Below, piece after piece: positions 37,162 through 46,100 of a DNA stretch of 64,000 nucleotides (positions are counted from its first letter, which is position 1; every line of letters starts with the position of its first letter). The notes beneath the pieces were generated by a model that worked only from the letters and a program-made list of their open reading frames with translations, searched no databases and was not told where the DNA came from. Location: the NCBI RefSeq assembly GCF_029203305.1, contig NC_089464.1:248001-312000 (forward strand). The letters run 5' to 3'. The position numbers were made by a program, and so were the translations under genes. Source of the DNA: Yamadazyma tenuis (taxonomy: Eukaryota > Ascomycota > Pichiomycetes > Serinales > Debaryomycetaceae).

Positions 37162-37620
37162 TCAACCAAGTACAAACTCCGTTACCACATTTGAATGCTG
37201 GAGTTTGGGGTTCAACAACACATTCGTCATGAACCACTGAAGGCCCTTTCTACGGGTTTCCAACCAATTGCTGGACCACATCATTCTCTGTAAACTCATT
37301 GAATCTTTAACTGGGAGATCTGGAATGTCAACGTCCTTATGCTGTTTCACTAGCATCTGTCGAAACCTTTCGATATCTGTATACCGCTTGTAAATGCATA
37401 TGGAGTTGTGAGTCGAGCCGTTGATGATTATACGTATCACCCACACGATATAAGGTCTTCCTCCATCCCCCAGGATAATGTGATAATCACCCACCAAAAC
37501 ATCGGTGATATGGCTGTTCTCCAAAAAATGGCTACTGTCAGGAGTTCGATCCTCTAGTGATATGGGCACCGGAAGAACCTTGTTAAGCTGTGATAAAGAA
37601 TGGCTATGGGGTCTTGTCAT
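37162..37620 (-). CDS. YPT35: YPT35-like PX-domain endosomal protein
   Basis: This 152-aa protein consists largely of a phox-homology domain, which binds phosphatidylinositol 3-phosphate on endosomes and vacuoles. In Saccharomyces Ypt35 recruits Vps13 to membrane contact sites. The conserved core YKRYTDIERFRQML lies in the middle, followed by the proline loop IPDLPV, LETRRKGLQWFMTNVLLNP and a helix to the end. The frame extends upstream through a GTG, but the first ATG is at 37620 and leaves 78 bp to the neighbouring divergent ATG. A short Ser/His-rich N-terminus precedes the domain. The N-terminal Vps13-binding PxP-type motif is not clearly visible. The PX call is good; YPT35 orthology is likely, given its similar size and simple layout. 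Confidence 0.72.
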   Translation of the reverse strand: MTRPHSHSLSQLNKVLPVPISLEDRTPDSSHFLENSHITDVLVGDYHIILGDGGRPYIVWVIRIIINGSTHNSICIYKRYTDIERFRQMLVKQHKDVDIPDLPVKDSMSLQRMMWSSNWLETRRKGLQWFMTNVLLNPKLQHSNVVTEFVLG

Positions 37621-37698
37621 TAAAGATACAGCAGCAATTAATTTTTGGTGAGAAAGCACCCGCTTTTTTTCCCACTTGTCTCATCAAACATCATCAGC

Positions 37699-38271
37699 AT
37701 GGATCCTATTGCCTCAAAATACTCGGTATGGAGACGGCTTATCCACCAATTCCAGATCAGAAGGGATATTCCCTTTCGTAAGAAGTTTTTTGTTGGCTAC
37801 GATTTGCATGGAAATACCTACTGGGAATTTAGTTTGGATGGGAACATGAATCGATTAAGAAGAAAGATGGAACCCTATCAGGAATATATGTTTAAGGCTG
37901 ATTACTTCTCCACAGTTCCTCCTCCGTGGCTCCAGTGGCTTCGACGTACGAGGGTCGAGCCTCCTACCCTCCAAGAACTTATGGCAGAGCAAATCAGACA
38001 AGATGGCATCAAGATGCTTGCATCTCAAGCCGATGAGAAATGGCAGAGCCAAAAATTACTTCTTGAGCAAGAGCAACTGTTGAAGTTGCAGACTGAGTTG
38101 GACAGATTGCACCAGGAAGAATCTAAACAATCCAAGAATGTGACTACGGACTCGGCCCCAAATCAATCAATCAATTCACCCAATGATCCTTGGGCTCAGG
38201 CAAACCAGGCCCATGAACAAGACTACAATCCCATCCAGTCAGCCAAGATTCCTATCCGAAGAAATAAGTAG
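37699..38271 (+). CDS. NDUFAF2/NDUFA12-family complex I assembly factor
   Basis: This 190-aa protein belongs to the B17.2/B17.2-like family (NDUFA12 accessory subunit and NDUFAF2 assembly factor) of proton-pumping NADH:ubiquinone oxidoreductase. The signature FFVGYDLHGNTYWEF lies near residues 34-48, followed by RRKMEPYQEYMFKADYFSTVPPPW-type sequence and RRTRVEPPTLQEL. A C-terminal helical and low-complexity tail follows, as in the assembly-factor branch. The ATG at 37699 (MDPIASKYSVWRRL) is preferred over a non-ATG upstream extension. Complex I is absent from Saccharomyces, so this gene places the organism outside that group. The choice between NDUFAF2 and NDUFA12 is open, but the extended tail favours NDUFAF2. 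Confidence 0.85.
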   Translation: MDPIASKYSVWRRLIHQFQIRRDIPFRKKFFVGYDLHGNTYWEFSLDGNMNRLRRKMEPYQEYMFKADYFSTVPPPWLQWLRRTRVEPPTLQELMAEQIRQDGIKMLASQADEKWQSQKLLLEQEQLLKLQTELDRLHQEESKQSKNVTTDSAPNQSINSPNDPWAQANQAHEQDYNPIQSAKIPIRRNK

Positions 38272-38334
38272 TTGGGTGGCTGTCTCTTTTTTGGGTCGTT
38301 TTTGTTCACTTCAGTCATTCCTTGTACATACCTT

Positions 38335-41115
38335 CTAAATATTACTCAATTTGGACATCACTATCTCAACAAGCTGGTCGCTGTATTTTTCTAGTAGTTG
38401 ACTGTCCGATGTCTCTTCTACCAAATGCAATACACTAACAAGTTCTTGCCGAATCTGAATCTTAATTTTTGCATCTAGCTGGTTATTCAAAAGTGAACTT
38501 CTGATCAGTCTGATATTAGTGTGTATGCTGCTAATGGCTTCTTCTTCGCTGAATCTTGTGATTGTCCTTCGGTCCTTTCCTGGTGTGACGGCATACTGCT
38601 TGGTTGGGGAGCCGTTTCCCTTACTTGTAGGAGACATTGATCTGGACCTCAAAATTGGAGATTCTGCTAATCCACTAGCTCTTTTGGCCTCGATTCTCTT
38701 CAATGTAGCATTGGTAAGCCTTGAGGTAGGTGAACTTTCTGGAGATTCAAGTATGATTTGGGCATGTGGAGGTGTAAGCGAAGGAATCGAAGCCTTACGA
38801 CTTGGATGTTGCTTGGGTGTTTGAGTTTCATCTTCCTTTTTTCTAGTAGGTGAAGAGGGAAGAATCTTCCTGATGACTTTGGACAACATTGGCAACCCTG
38901 CTTCAGATCTGGCATTAGGAGAGCTTGTGGCTGATTTAAGCCCTTCTCCTTGTTGATGATTATTGGGATACTCAAGTTCCCAGTTGAATAGGCACCCATC
39001 TGCACTAATGGATATAAGTTTATTGTCCGTGATGCTTAAACTCAAGACGGTCTCCAGATGCCCATAATTTGATGTCAATGCTTTTCCCGTGAAGTAGTTG
39101 AATGTTCTCAAACATTTATTTGACGTAGAAGCAAATATGATATTGTTGTGAACAATGAAGTTTTCCAATAAAATCGAATCATTGGTCTTTTCATTATACA
39201 CCTTCAACGACCTTGTTTGTTCTAATGTATCAATATTATATATCAGTAGATTTTTATCATTGGTAGAAACGATTAATTCATTGGCAAACCTCTCCATACT
39301 GATGGGGGTAGCTCTTAACGAGAGCACTTTTTCAGCCTTTATTTCTGGACCTATTTTGTGGATGGAAATTGTTCTATCACTGGAACACACATAAATCTTT
39401 CCCTTGCGATATATGACCCGAAGCAAATTCCCTGTGTGAGTGGGAAGTGTTTGCTGGAGATCCCAGCCGTCTTCGAATTTTGTGAAAACTTGAATCATCC
39501 TATCTCTTGATATGCTTACAAGATAGGTTCTCTCTTCACAAGTAAACATAATAATGTCGTTTATTGTGGACTCATGGGCCTTTACCTGATAGACTGATTC
39601 ATAGTTTGAAGCTTGTTTCTCATTTATATACAAATGGCCAAACTTATCACCGACTGCTAGATAAGACTCATATTTCTCTGCAGCCGTTAATGTGTTCTGC
39701 AAAAGCTCTGGAGAAGGAAGTTCAACTCTTTGAACATTTCTTATTTCACCATCACCTATAGTTGTAGTATTAATGTCACCTGACTTGGTGAAAATCATGT
39801 ACTCACTGGCGTACTTTTTGATGCCACCAATATTTTTACTTAGAGTTCCTATTAAAGACACCAGTTCAAAAGTGTCTTTATTCATTAGTTCTATTACTCC
39901 ATTTTCAGAAACATGGAGTAAATAGTTTGTATTGTAATTGAAAATTCTGGAGATGTCACTGGTATGAAGATCGTATCTTGAAGGACTCAAAGGAGGAAGT
40001 AATTGGTTTTGTTGAAGCGGAACAGAAATTGTTTCACTCGGTCGTAGGTCTCCCCTGGTTATTGAATTAATTCGGAACCCATTCGAATTGAACCAAATTT
40101 TGTTGCTGTCCTTCTCAGATGTTAAAGTATTGAAACTGAATGGAGGTGACTTTAAAGGAATTAGCTTGTACTCATCGGCCAAATTCAACAAAACCAAAGT
40201 GTTCAGGCCCGCTACTATCAACACCTGGCATTCATCCAAAATAGTTGCTGATAGAAAGTTATGATTTATGAAGGGGCCTAGAATCACGTTCTTTCCTTTT
40301 AGAATAGTAGGCTTCTGGTCGACCCTAATTGGAGATTCTTCTCCATTGAAGTTCCAGACTTTAATGAACCGAGTTCCAACCGTTATTATATGGGCTCCTG
40401 GCCAGAGCAAATCGTTCACCACTGAAGAACATCGATTGGTGGCCAATAATACTATGGAGTTCAAATTAATCTTCCATACATTCAAGACTCCATCATTTAC
40501 AACCCCCAAAGAACATAGATATCTCGAGTTTTCGGAAAACTTCAAGCTGGAAACACCAAATGTATGGTGTTGAATCAATGCAATTGGGCTGTTTATCAGA
40601 TCGGGTGCCAAAGAAAATATCAAAATCCGGGGCTGGTAGCCAGTTTCTCCAATCGCCAAAAGTCTCCCATTACGAGATAAAGCCATACAACTGATAGATC
40701 TGACTCGGTCCTTTAGTTTTGTTGCTGAAATGGTATCCATTTCCTCCGAGATACTGCCAGCTGAGCTGTTGTTGCCATTAAATATAATAGGATCAGGTTC
40801 CAAGCTAAAACCAAATGAGTCTTTTAGATGAGACGAGTCGGGTTCTCTTTCTCTTTCAGAAATCATATTTAGATAAGCATTTGCTGAGCTGCTAGCTTCA
40901 CTGTCGTTATCGGTAGAACTGGCCGCAAAAAATCGTTGGTTCTGAATACGATTATCTTGGGTGATCTGGCACACAACCACACCACCACTAGCCACGTATG
41001 CCAATCTATTGTCCTCAACACAAATGTGGCTGGGTGATCTGATAGAGTTCCCTGTGATGGCTCTGAGGGTCAATTGGGCTTTTCCAGCCAATGCCTGTGC
41101 ACTGACATCTATCAT
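38335..41115 (-). CDS. MABP1/WDR62-like WD40 repeat protein
   Basis: This 926-aa protein has many WD40 repeats forming two propellers across about residues 20-720. An early blade with SRNGRLLAIGETGYQPRILIFSL resembles the MAPKBP1/WDR62 pattern (GE-G--P-V-VW). The N-terminal block LTLRAITGNSIRSPSHICVE is also typical of that family. The C-terminal 200 residues are Ser/Pro/Arg-rich (KVIRKILPSSPTRKK and several SP sites). They end in a short helical segment (IKIQIRQELVSVLHLVEETS) that could mediate dimerisation, as in WDR62. In animals these proteins are JNK scaffolds and spindle-pole factors; a fungal role is not established to my knowledge. It is divergent from SNU66 across 74 bp and converges with the complex I factor (63 bp). 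Confidence 0.72.
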   Translation of the reverse strand: MIDVSAQALAGKAQLTLRAITGNSIRSPSHICVEDNRLAYVASGGVVVCQITQDNRIQNQRFFAASSTDNDSEASSSANAYLNMISEREREPDSSHLKDSFGFSLEPDPIIFNGNNSSAGSISEEMDTISATKLKDRVRSISCMALSRNGRLLAIGETGYQPRILIFSLAPDLINSPIALIQHHTFGVSSLKFSENSRYLCSLGVVNDGVLNVWKINLNSIVLLATNRCSSVVNDLLWPGAHIITVGTRFIKVWNFNGEESPIRVDQKPTILKGKNVILGPFINHNFLSATILDECQVLIVAGLNTLVLLNLADEYKLIPLKSPPFSFNTLTSEKDSNKIWFNSNGFRINSITRGDLRPSETISVPLQQNQLLPPLSPSRYDLHTSDISRIFNYNTNYLLHVSENGVIELMNKDTFELVSLIGTLSKNIGGIKKYASEYMIFTKSGDINTTTIGDGEIRNVQRVELPSPELLQNTLTAAEKYESYLAVGDKFGHLYINEKQASNYESVYQVKAHESTINDIIMFTCEERTYLVSISRDRMIQVFTKFEDGWDLQQTLPTHTGNLLRVIYRKGKIYVCSSDRTISIHKIGPEIKAEKVLSLRATPISMERFANELIVSTNDKNLLIYNIDTLEQTRSLKVYNEKTNDSILLENFIVHNNIIFASTSNKCLRTFNYFTGKALTSNYGHLETVLSLSITDNKLISISADGCLFNWELEYPNNHQQGEGLKSATSSPNARSEAGLPMLSKVIRKILPSSPTRKKEDETQTPKQHPSRKASIPSLTPPHAQIILESPESSPTSRLTNATLKRIEAKRASGLAESPILRSRSMSPTSKGNGSPTKQYAVTPGKDRRTITRFSEEEAISSIHTNIRLIRSSLLNNQLDAKIKIQIRQELVSVLHLVEETSDSQLLEKYSDQLVEIVMSKLSNI

Positions 41116-41189
41116 AAAACTGAGCTGATTGTTTGTGTTTGCTTTACAAAATGCGGGTGTGGCAGAGATGAGATAAATACACTTTGGAG

Positions 41190-42944
41190 ATGGAAGAGAT
41201 ATCTATTTCAATTGAGGAAACCAATAAGCTTCGTGAGCTGATCGGGTTGCCTCCTATTCCTGTATCTGTAAAGGTTGATACCAGGGAACTCCCAAAGAAG
41301 AAGCTGGCCAAAAAGGATGTATTATCGATAGAAGAAACAAACAAGTTGAGAGAATCTCTCGGCTTGAAGCCCATTGAAATAGTTTGTACCAAACCCACAC
41401 AGAGCCAACCGAATGGCACATCCATAGCTAAGAACTCCACACATGATAACGGCGTCAAAGAGCGGATTGAATCCGCCAAAAATAGAGCTGAACATCGTAA
41501 GAAACTTCACGGTAGAGTGATACTAGATGACTACGCAGAAGAATCAACCGACTCGTGGTTACACCGCTTGCACACTAAGTCTAATAAGCCAGATGTTCCT
41601 AAAGTAGTGAAGACAATCAAAGCTTCCAACGAACAATACGAAATGCAGATAGCCCATTCTACTGATGATTTAATGAACATGAAAGACAATGATGTTTTGA
41701 CCTTGAAAGATAGTGACTTGATGGATGAAACCGACACTTTGGGAAATGATCAGATTCTAGCTGCAGCTGCCTCCCGATTAGCAACTGAAAAGGGGTTCAA
41801 GGACGAAAATTATAACGTGAATGAAACTGTAACTTTGAAAGGTGGTAAGGTGGTACAGACGACTTCCACATCCTCTCTCGAATCTGAGCCTACTCCAAAC
41901 CATAAGAGAAAGATTGGCATGTCTCTTTTTGATGACGAAGATAAAGAGTCGGTTCCCAAAGCGAAAAAGACTACGATGAAGAGACTCAAGAAGAAATCAG
42001 ACAAACACAAACGGGTAAGGATCGCTGATGAGCAAAAGACGGATCTAAAGACAGTTCACCTAGAGCCTATTGAAAACGAGTTAGAACATGACATACAAGA
42101 ATCGCTTCTGATTCAGCGACGGTTCAAGCAACAGAAACGTCGAAATATGACGCCTGAAGATATTGCCAAGGAGATCAGGCAGATGGCGAGAGTTGAGCAG
42201 GATGACGAGATGGAGAAGATGGTGATGACGGGCACGAGTGTGGAGGACGTGGTGTTCGATGCTACCGCTGATTTCTTGAATAATCTAGTTGTGAAGAACG
42301 ACAAGGATGACGTGAAGGAGCAGAAGGAGCAGAAGGAGCAGAAAGAGCAGAAAGAGCAGAAAGAGCAGAAAGAGCAGAAAGAGCAGAAAGAGCAGAACAA
42401 AGACAAGGTAGAGCAAGGTGTCATGTCTCATGAAGGTTCTGAGAAGCCTTCTGAACAACTCCAAACAGAACAGTCCTCTCCTTCTACCCCCTTACAACCT
42501 CTAGGCTCCATTGCACAAACTCTTCAGTACCTTCGTTCTCAAGATATCATAGGTAAACCCGCCAGCTCCCAACTCCACCCCCAGCAAAAACAAGCACTCA
42601 AACAATTGGAACTAACCAAATTGAAAACAGCCATTGAACAACGTAAACTACAGGAACTGCTTGAATCCGATCCCCAATACGCAAAGCTCCCTGCGGAAGA
42701 ACAAAAGGTCATTTTCGAACAGCGGCTCGACGAAACTCTACTGGAGAAATTTCTCCAAAACACCTCCCCTGGCGGCTACGCTCCTCGAGTCGAAATTACC
42801 TATACGGATGATTCTGGACAGAAGCTTAATACTAAGCAAGCATTCAAGTATTTATCCAATAAGTTCCACGGCACTAAATCCAAGTCGAACCTCCACTCTA
42901 AGCTGAGGATCAACAGCCACCGGAAGAATTATAACCCTCAGTAA
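41190..42944 (+). CDS. SNU66: SNU66 (SART1) U4/U6.U5 tri-snRNP protein with tandem HIND motifs
   Basis: Snu66 is a tri-snRNP component needed for spliceosome activation. The 584-aa product (Saccharomyces: 587) starts with two Hub1-interacting (HIND) motifs, SIEETNKLRELIGLPPIPV near residues 5-24 and SIEETNKLRESLGLKPIEI near 47-66. Hub1 is the ubiquitin-like splicing modifier that binds this motif non-covalently. The SART1 family core follows (EHRKKLHGR, later RRFKQQKRRNMTPEDIAKEIRQM). The C-terminal TDDSGQKLNTKQAFKYLSNKFHGT-type ending is a strong SART1 hallmark. A Lys-Glu-Gln triplet is repeated nine times near residues 376-402. The frame has only a TTG start upstream, so the ATG at 41190 is used. 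Confidence 0.93.
   Translation: MEEISISIEETNKLRELIGLPPIPVSVKVDTRELPKKKLAKKDVLSIEETNKLRESLGLKPIEIVCTKPTQSQPNGTSIAKNSTHDNGVKERIESAKNRAEHRKKLHGRVILDDYAEESTDSWLHRLHTKSNKPDVPKVVKTIKASNEQYEMQIAHSTDDLMNMKDNDVLTLKDSDLMDETDTLGNDQILAAAASRLATEKGFKDENYNVNETVTLKGGKVVQTTSTSSLESEPTPNHKRKIGMSLFDDEDKESVPKAKKTTMKRLKKKSDKHKRVRIADEQKTDLKTVHLEPIENELEHDIQESLLIQRRFKQQKRRNMTPEDIAKEIRQMARVEQDDEMEKMVMTGTSVEDVVFDATADFLNNLVVKNDKDDVKEQKEQKEQKEQKEQKEQKEQKEQKEQNKDKVEQGVMSHEGSEKPSEQLQTEQSSPSTPLQPLGSIAQTLQYLRSQDIIGKPASSQLHPQQKQALKQLELTKLKTAIEQRKLQELLESDPQYAKLPAEEQKVIFEQRLDETLLEKFLQNTSPGGYAPRVEITYTDDSGQKLNTKQAFKYLSNKFHGTKSKSNLHSKLRINSHRKNYNPQ
42315..42395 (+). repeat. In-frame 9-bp tandem repeat AAGGAGCAG/AAAGAGCAG x9 in SNU66
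   Basis: Nine consecutive 9-bp units (three AAGGAGCAG, then six AAAGAGCAG) encode Lys-Glu-Gln nine times between the central and C-terminal parts of SNU66. Because the unit is a multiple of three, copy-number changes keep the frame. Near identity of the units suggests recent expansion. Confidence 0.9.
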
Positions 42945-42975
42945 TGTGTCAAACATGCCAAAATATCTTCTAGCC

Positions 42976-42983
42976 TATAAAAG
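42976..42983 (+). promoter_or_regulatory. TATA box of the copper ATPase gene
   Basis: TATAAAAG lies about 171 bp upstream of the ATG at 43154 and 31 bp after the SNU66 stop codon. It matches the yeast TATAWAWR consensus and is the only good TATA element in the 209-bp gap. Confidence 0.5.
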
Positions 42984-43153
42984 CATTGTAATATACATTT
43001 TCCGGTGTCGGCTTGACAGGTGCGAAGAAATGTCAAATTGTTTTAGAGAAATCTGGGCGGTCCTGTACATCAGTCGCCAATTGTGAGGACTCTCAAACTC
43101 TATCATTAGTGATCGTACTATTGAAAAAATTACACAACCTTCACACCAGCAAA

Positions 43154-46100
43154 ATGACAGACGAACTGATGCTGAAGCTCGTGGTACAAATCTCGGGTAT
43201 GACGTGCGGTGCGTGCTCTGCGTCTATCACCCTGGCAGTGTCACAGCTCGACGGAGTGTCTGAAGTGAGTGTTTCGCTCATTACTGAAGAAGGTCTAGTC
43301 AAGTTTGATCATAATAAAATCACCTCCAAACAAATCATTGACACCATTGAAGACTGTGGTTTTGATGCCAACTCCGTGTCTGAGTCCTTGTTGGGTTCGC
43401 TGGATCTTCAAGACCTGCTCATCACCTCTGTGTCTATTCAAGGGATGACCTGTGGTGCCTGCAGTGCTTCTATTACCACTTCTCTTGAAAATATAAATGG
43501 AGTGCTGGAGGTGTCAGTAAACTTGATCACCGAGGATGGAAAGATAACACACGATGTTTCCGTGACTCCCGAGATGATTGTGGGTGCAATTGAAGATTGT
43601 GGATTTGATGCTTCCATCACCGGTAGTGAGCAAGCGAATGTGTCTCACAATACTCTCACTCAAAGCACCATTGCAATCACTGGAATGACCTGTGGCTCGT
43701 GTCTGGCATCCATAACGAAGGCTTTGGAGCTACTCCCTGGTGTTTCGGCCGTGACAGTATCGCTTTTGACCGAAGAAGCAGTGATCAAATACACTGAATC
43801 GCAAATATCTGTACAAGAGCTTCTAGAAACAATAGAGAACTGTGGATTTGATGCTCGATTGGAATCCTCAAAGCTGTTGGGAATCGTGGAGAATGATGAA
43901 GAGGTGATAGCGTTACAGATTTATGGTTTGGGTGAGGGTGTTGATGTCCATGATTTCCAGTACAATATTGAAGCCTTGTTTAAAAGCTTTGGTTCTGGAA
44001 TAGTTAGCTTCCAGTTGAACGTGGATAGCAATGTTTACGACGTTATGAATACTCACGGGAACGACGTGACCGAATCGTTGGTGAATCCTAGAAGCAGAGA
44101 CCTGGATGTTGTTGAGGATGGAGATCATTTGATAAATGAATTGACTATAGTATACAACTCCTCCATAATAGGCGTACGAGATTTGATTGAAAAGTTGGAT
44201 ACCATTGACCCCAACATAAGTTTTTTGATTTTGAATTCAGTTGATCAATCATCAAATATGCAGTTGAAGCTATTACTGAAAACTAAAGAAATCAGCTACT
44301 GGAGATCCAACTTTTTCTGGTGTCTTGTCGTTGGTGCTCCCGTTCTCGTATTATCCAAAACCCAAAACACACATTTTTGGAAAACCAAAGTCATCTTTGC
44401 AGGCTTGTTCTGGACTACTTTCATACAAGGAGTTTTGGCCAGTTATGTCCAATTCAAATTGGGAATCACCTTTCTCAAGAAATTCGTCCAATTCGTACGA
44501 AACAGAGGTTCTGGTGCAACAATGGATATACTTGTTTGTATTTCCACGATGATTTCCTATCTATTCTCTGTTTTATCAACTGTGGTGTGTGTCTGGAACG
44601 GAACAACCTCAAAACCTCCACTTGTCTTATTTGACACCAGCACAATGATAATTTTATATATCTCCATCGGCAAATGGCTCGAAAATAGAGCCAAAGGTGC
44701 TACTTCAACCGCTTTGTCCAAGTTGATATCTTTAACACCAGGAAATTGTGTTATTGTAAGTGATATTCCAAAGTATGAAAGTTATCTCCAATCACTTCGT
44801 CAAGAAAAGGCCGGTGAAACAAAGTTAGAAGAAGGTGAGAACTTCCCCACGAAAACCATTGAAATTGATTTGGTTCAAAAAAACGATATTGCCATAGTTC
44901 TTCCTGGAGCCAAAGTACCAGCTGACGGTGAAATAATCTTCGGTGATTCCGAAATCGATGAAAGTTTATTAACTGGTGAAAGTTTGCCCGTCTATAAAAA
45001 AGTTGGTGACAAAGTCATCGGAGGATCTGTCAATGGTCCTGGTTTATTGCATGTTCAAGTGACTAAGATAGGAAAGAACTCCCAATTACAAAAAATAATC
45101 AAATTGGTCAAGGAATCCCAAATGAGCAAGGCTCCAGTTCAGAGATACAGTGATTATATTGCTTCCAGATTCGTTCCTTGTATCTTGATCTTGGCATTTT
45201 TGACGTTTGCATTTTGGGTTGGCTTCTGCTTCATGAAATCATCACCTTTGCCAAAAGTGTTCCAAATGGAAGAGAATGGTAAGTTCTTCGTATGCCTCAA
45301 GTTGGCTATTTCTGTAATTGTCGTGGCATGTCCTTGTGCTTTAGGTTTGGCATCACCAACAGCAATTATGGTGGGTACTGGATTAGCAGCCAAAAATGGT
45401 GTATTAATTAAAGGGGGTGATATCTTGGAAAAAGCAAGCGATTTGCATATTATTTTGTTTGACAAAACGGGGACTTTAACCACAGGACAGATGAGTTTAT
45501 CTTCTTATAAGATATTGAACCAAAAAATCTCCGACTTCGATTGGTGGCAGTTGATTGGAGGTCTTGAAAGCAGTTCAGAGCATCCTATTGCTAAAGCCTT
45601 AATGAAAATTTCTAGGAAGCAACTAGGGATGTTTGCAGAGGACAACTTTGCTCCAATGCTAAAGAACTTTGAATCTTTGACCGGTCTAGGAGTGAAAGGA
45701 GAATTAATCTATAACAAAGAAACCTTCAATCTAATTCTTGGAAACAAAAGATTACTTGAATTGTCAAGTATTCAAATGGATGAAATTGAGAGTACAAACA
45801 CTTTGTTGTATGTTATCATTAACAATGAATGTCATGGGTACATAGAATTGAGTGACGAGATAAAACCTTCTGCAAAATCTGTGGTAAGTTATCTCAAGCA
45901 CAAAAAGTATATTGTCGGCATGGTGACGGGAGATAACTACAAAGTTGCCGAAAAAGTTGGTAAAGAATTGGGCATTATCAAATCAAATATATTCAGTGAA
46001 GTGTCTCCTCTTCATAAAGACAAGATTGTTACAGATTTAAGAAACAAATTTGGAGGTCCGTCTAATGTCAAGATTTCTTTTGTTGGAGATGGTATTAATG

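Noticed and set aside
42113..42424. Minus-strand frame with repeated Cys-Ser-Phe
   Set aside because: It is the antisense shadow of the KEQ tandem repeat in SNU66.
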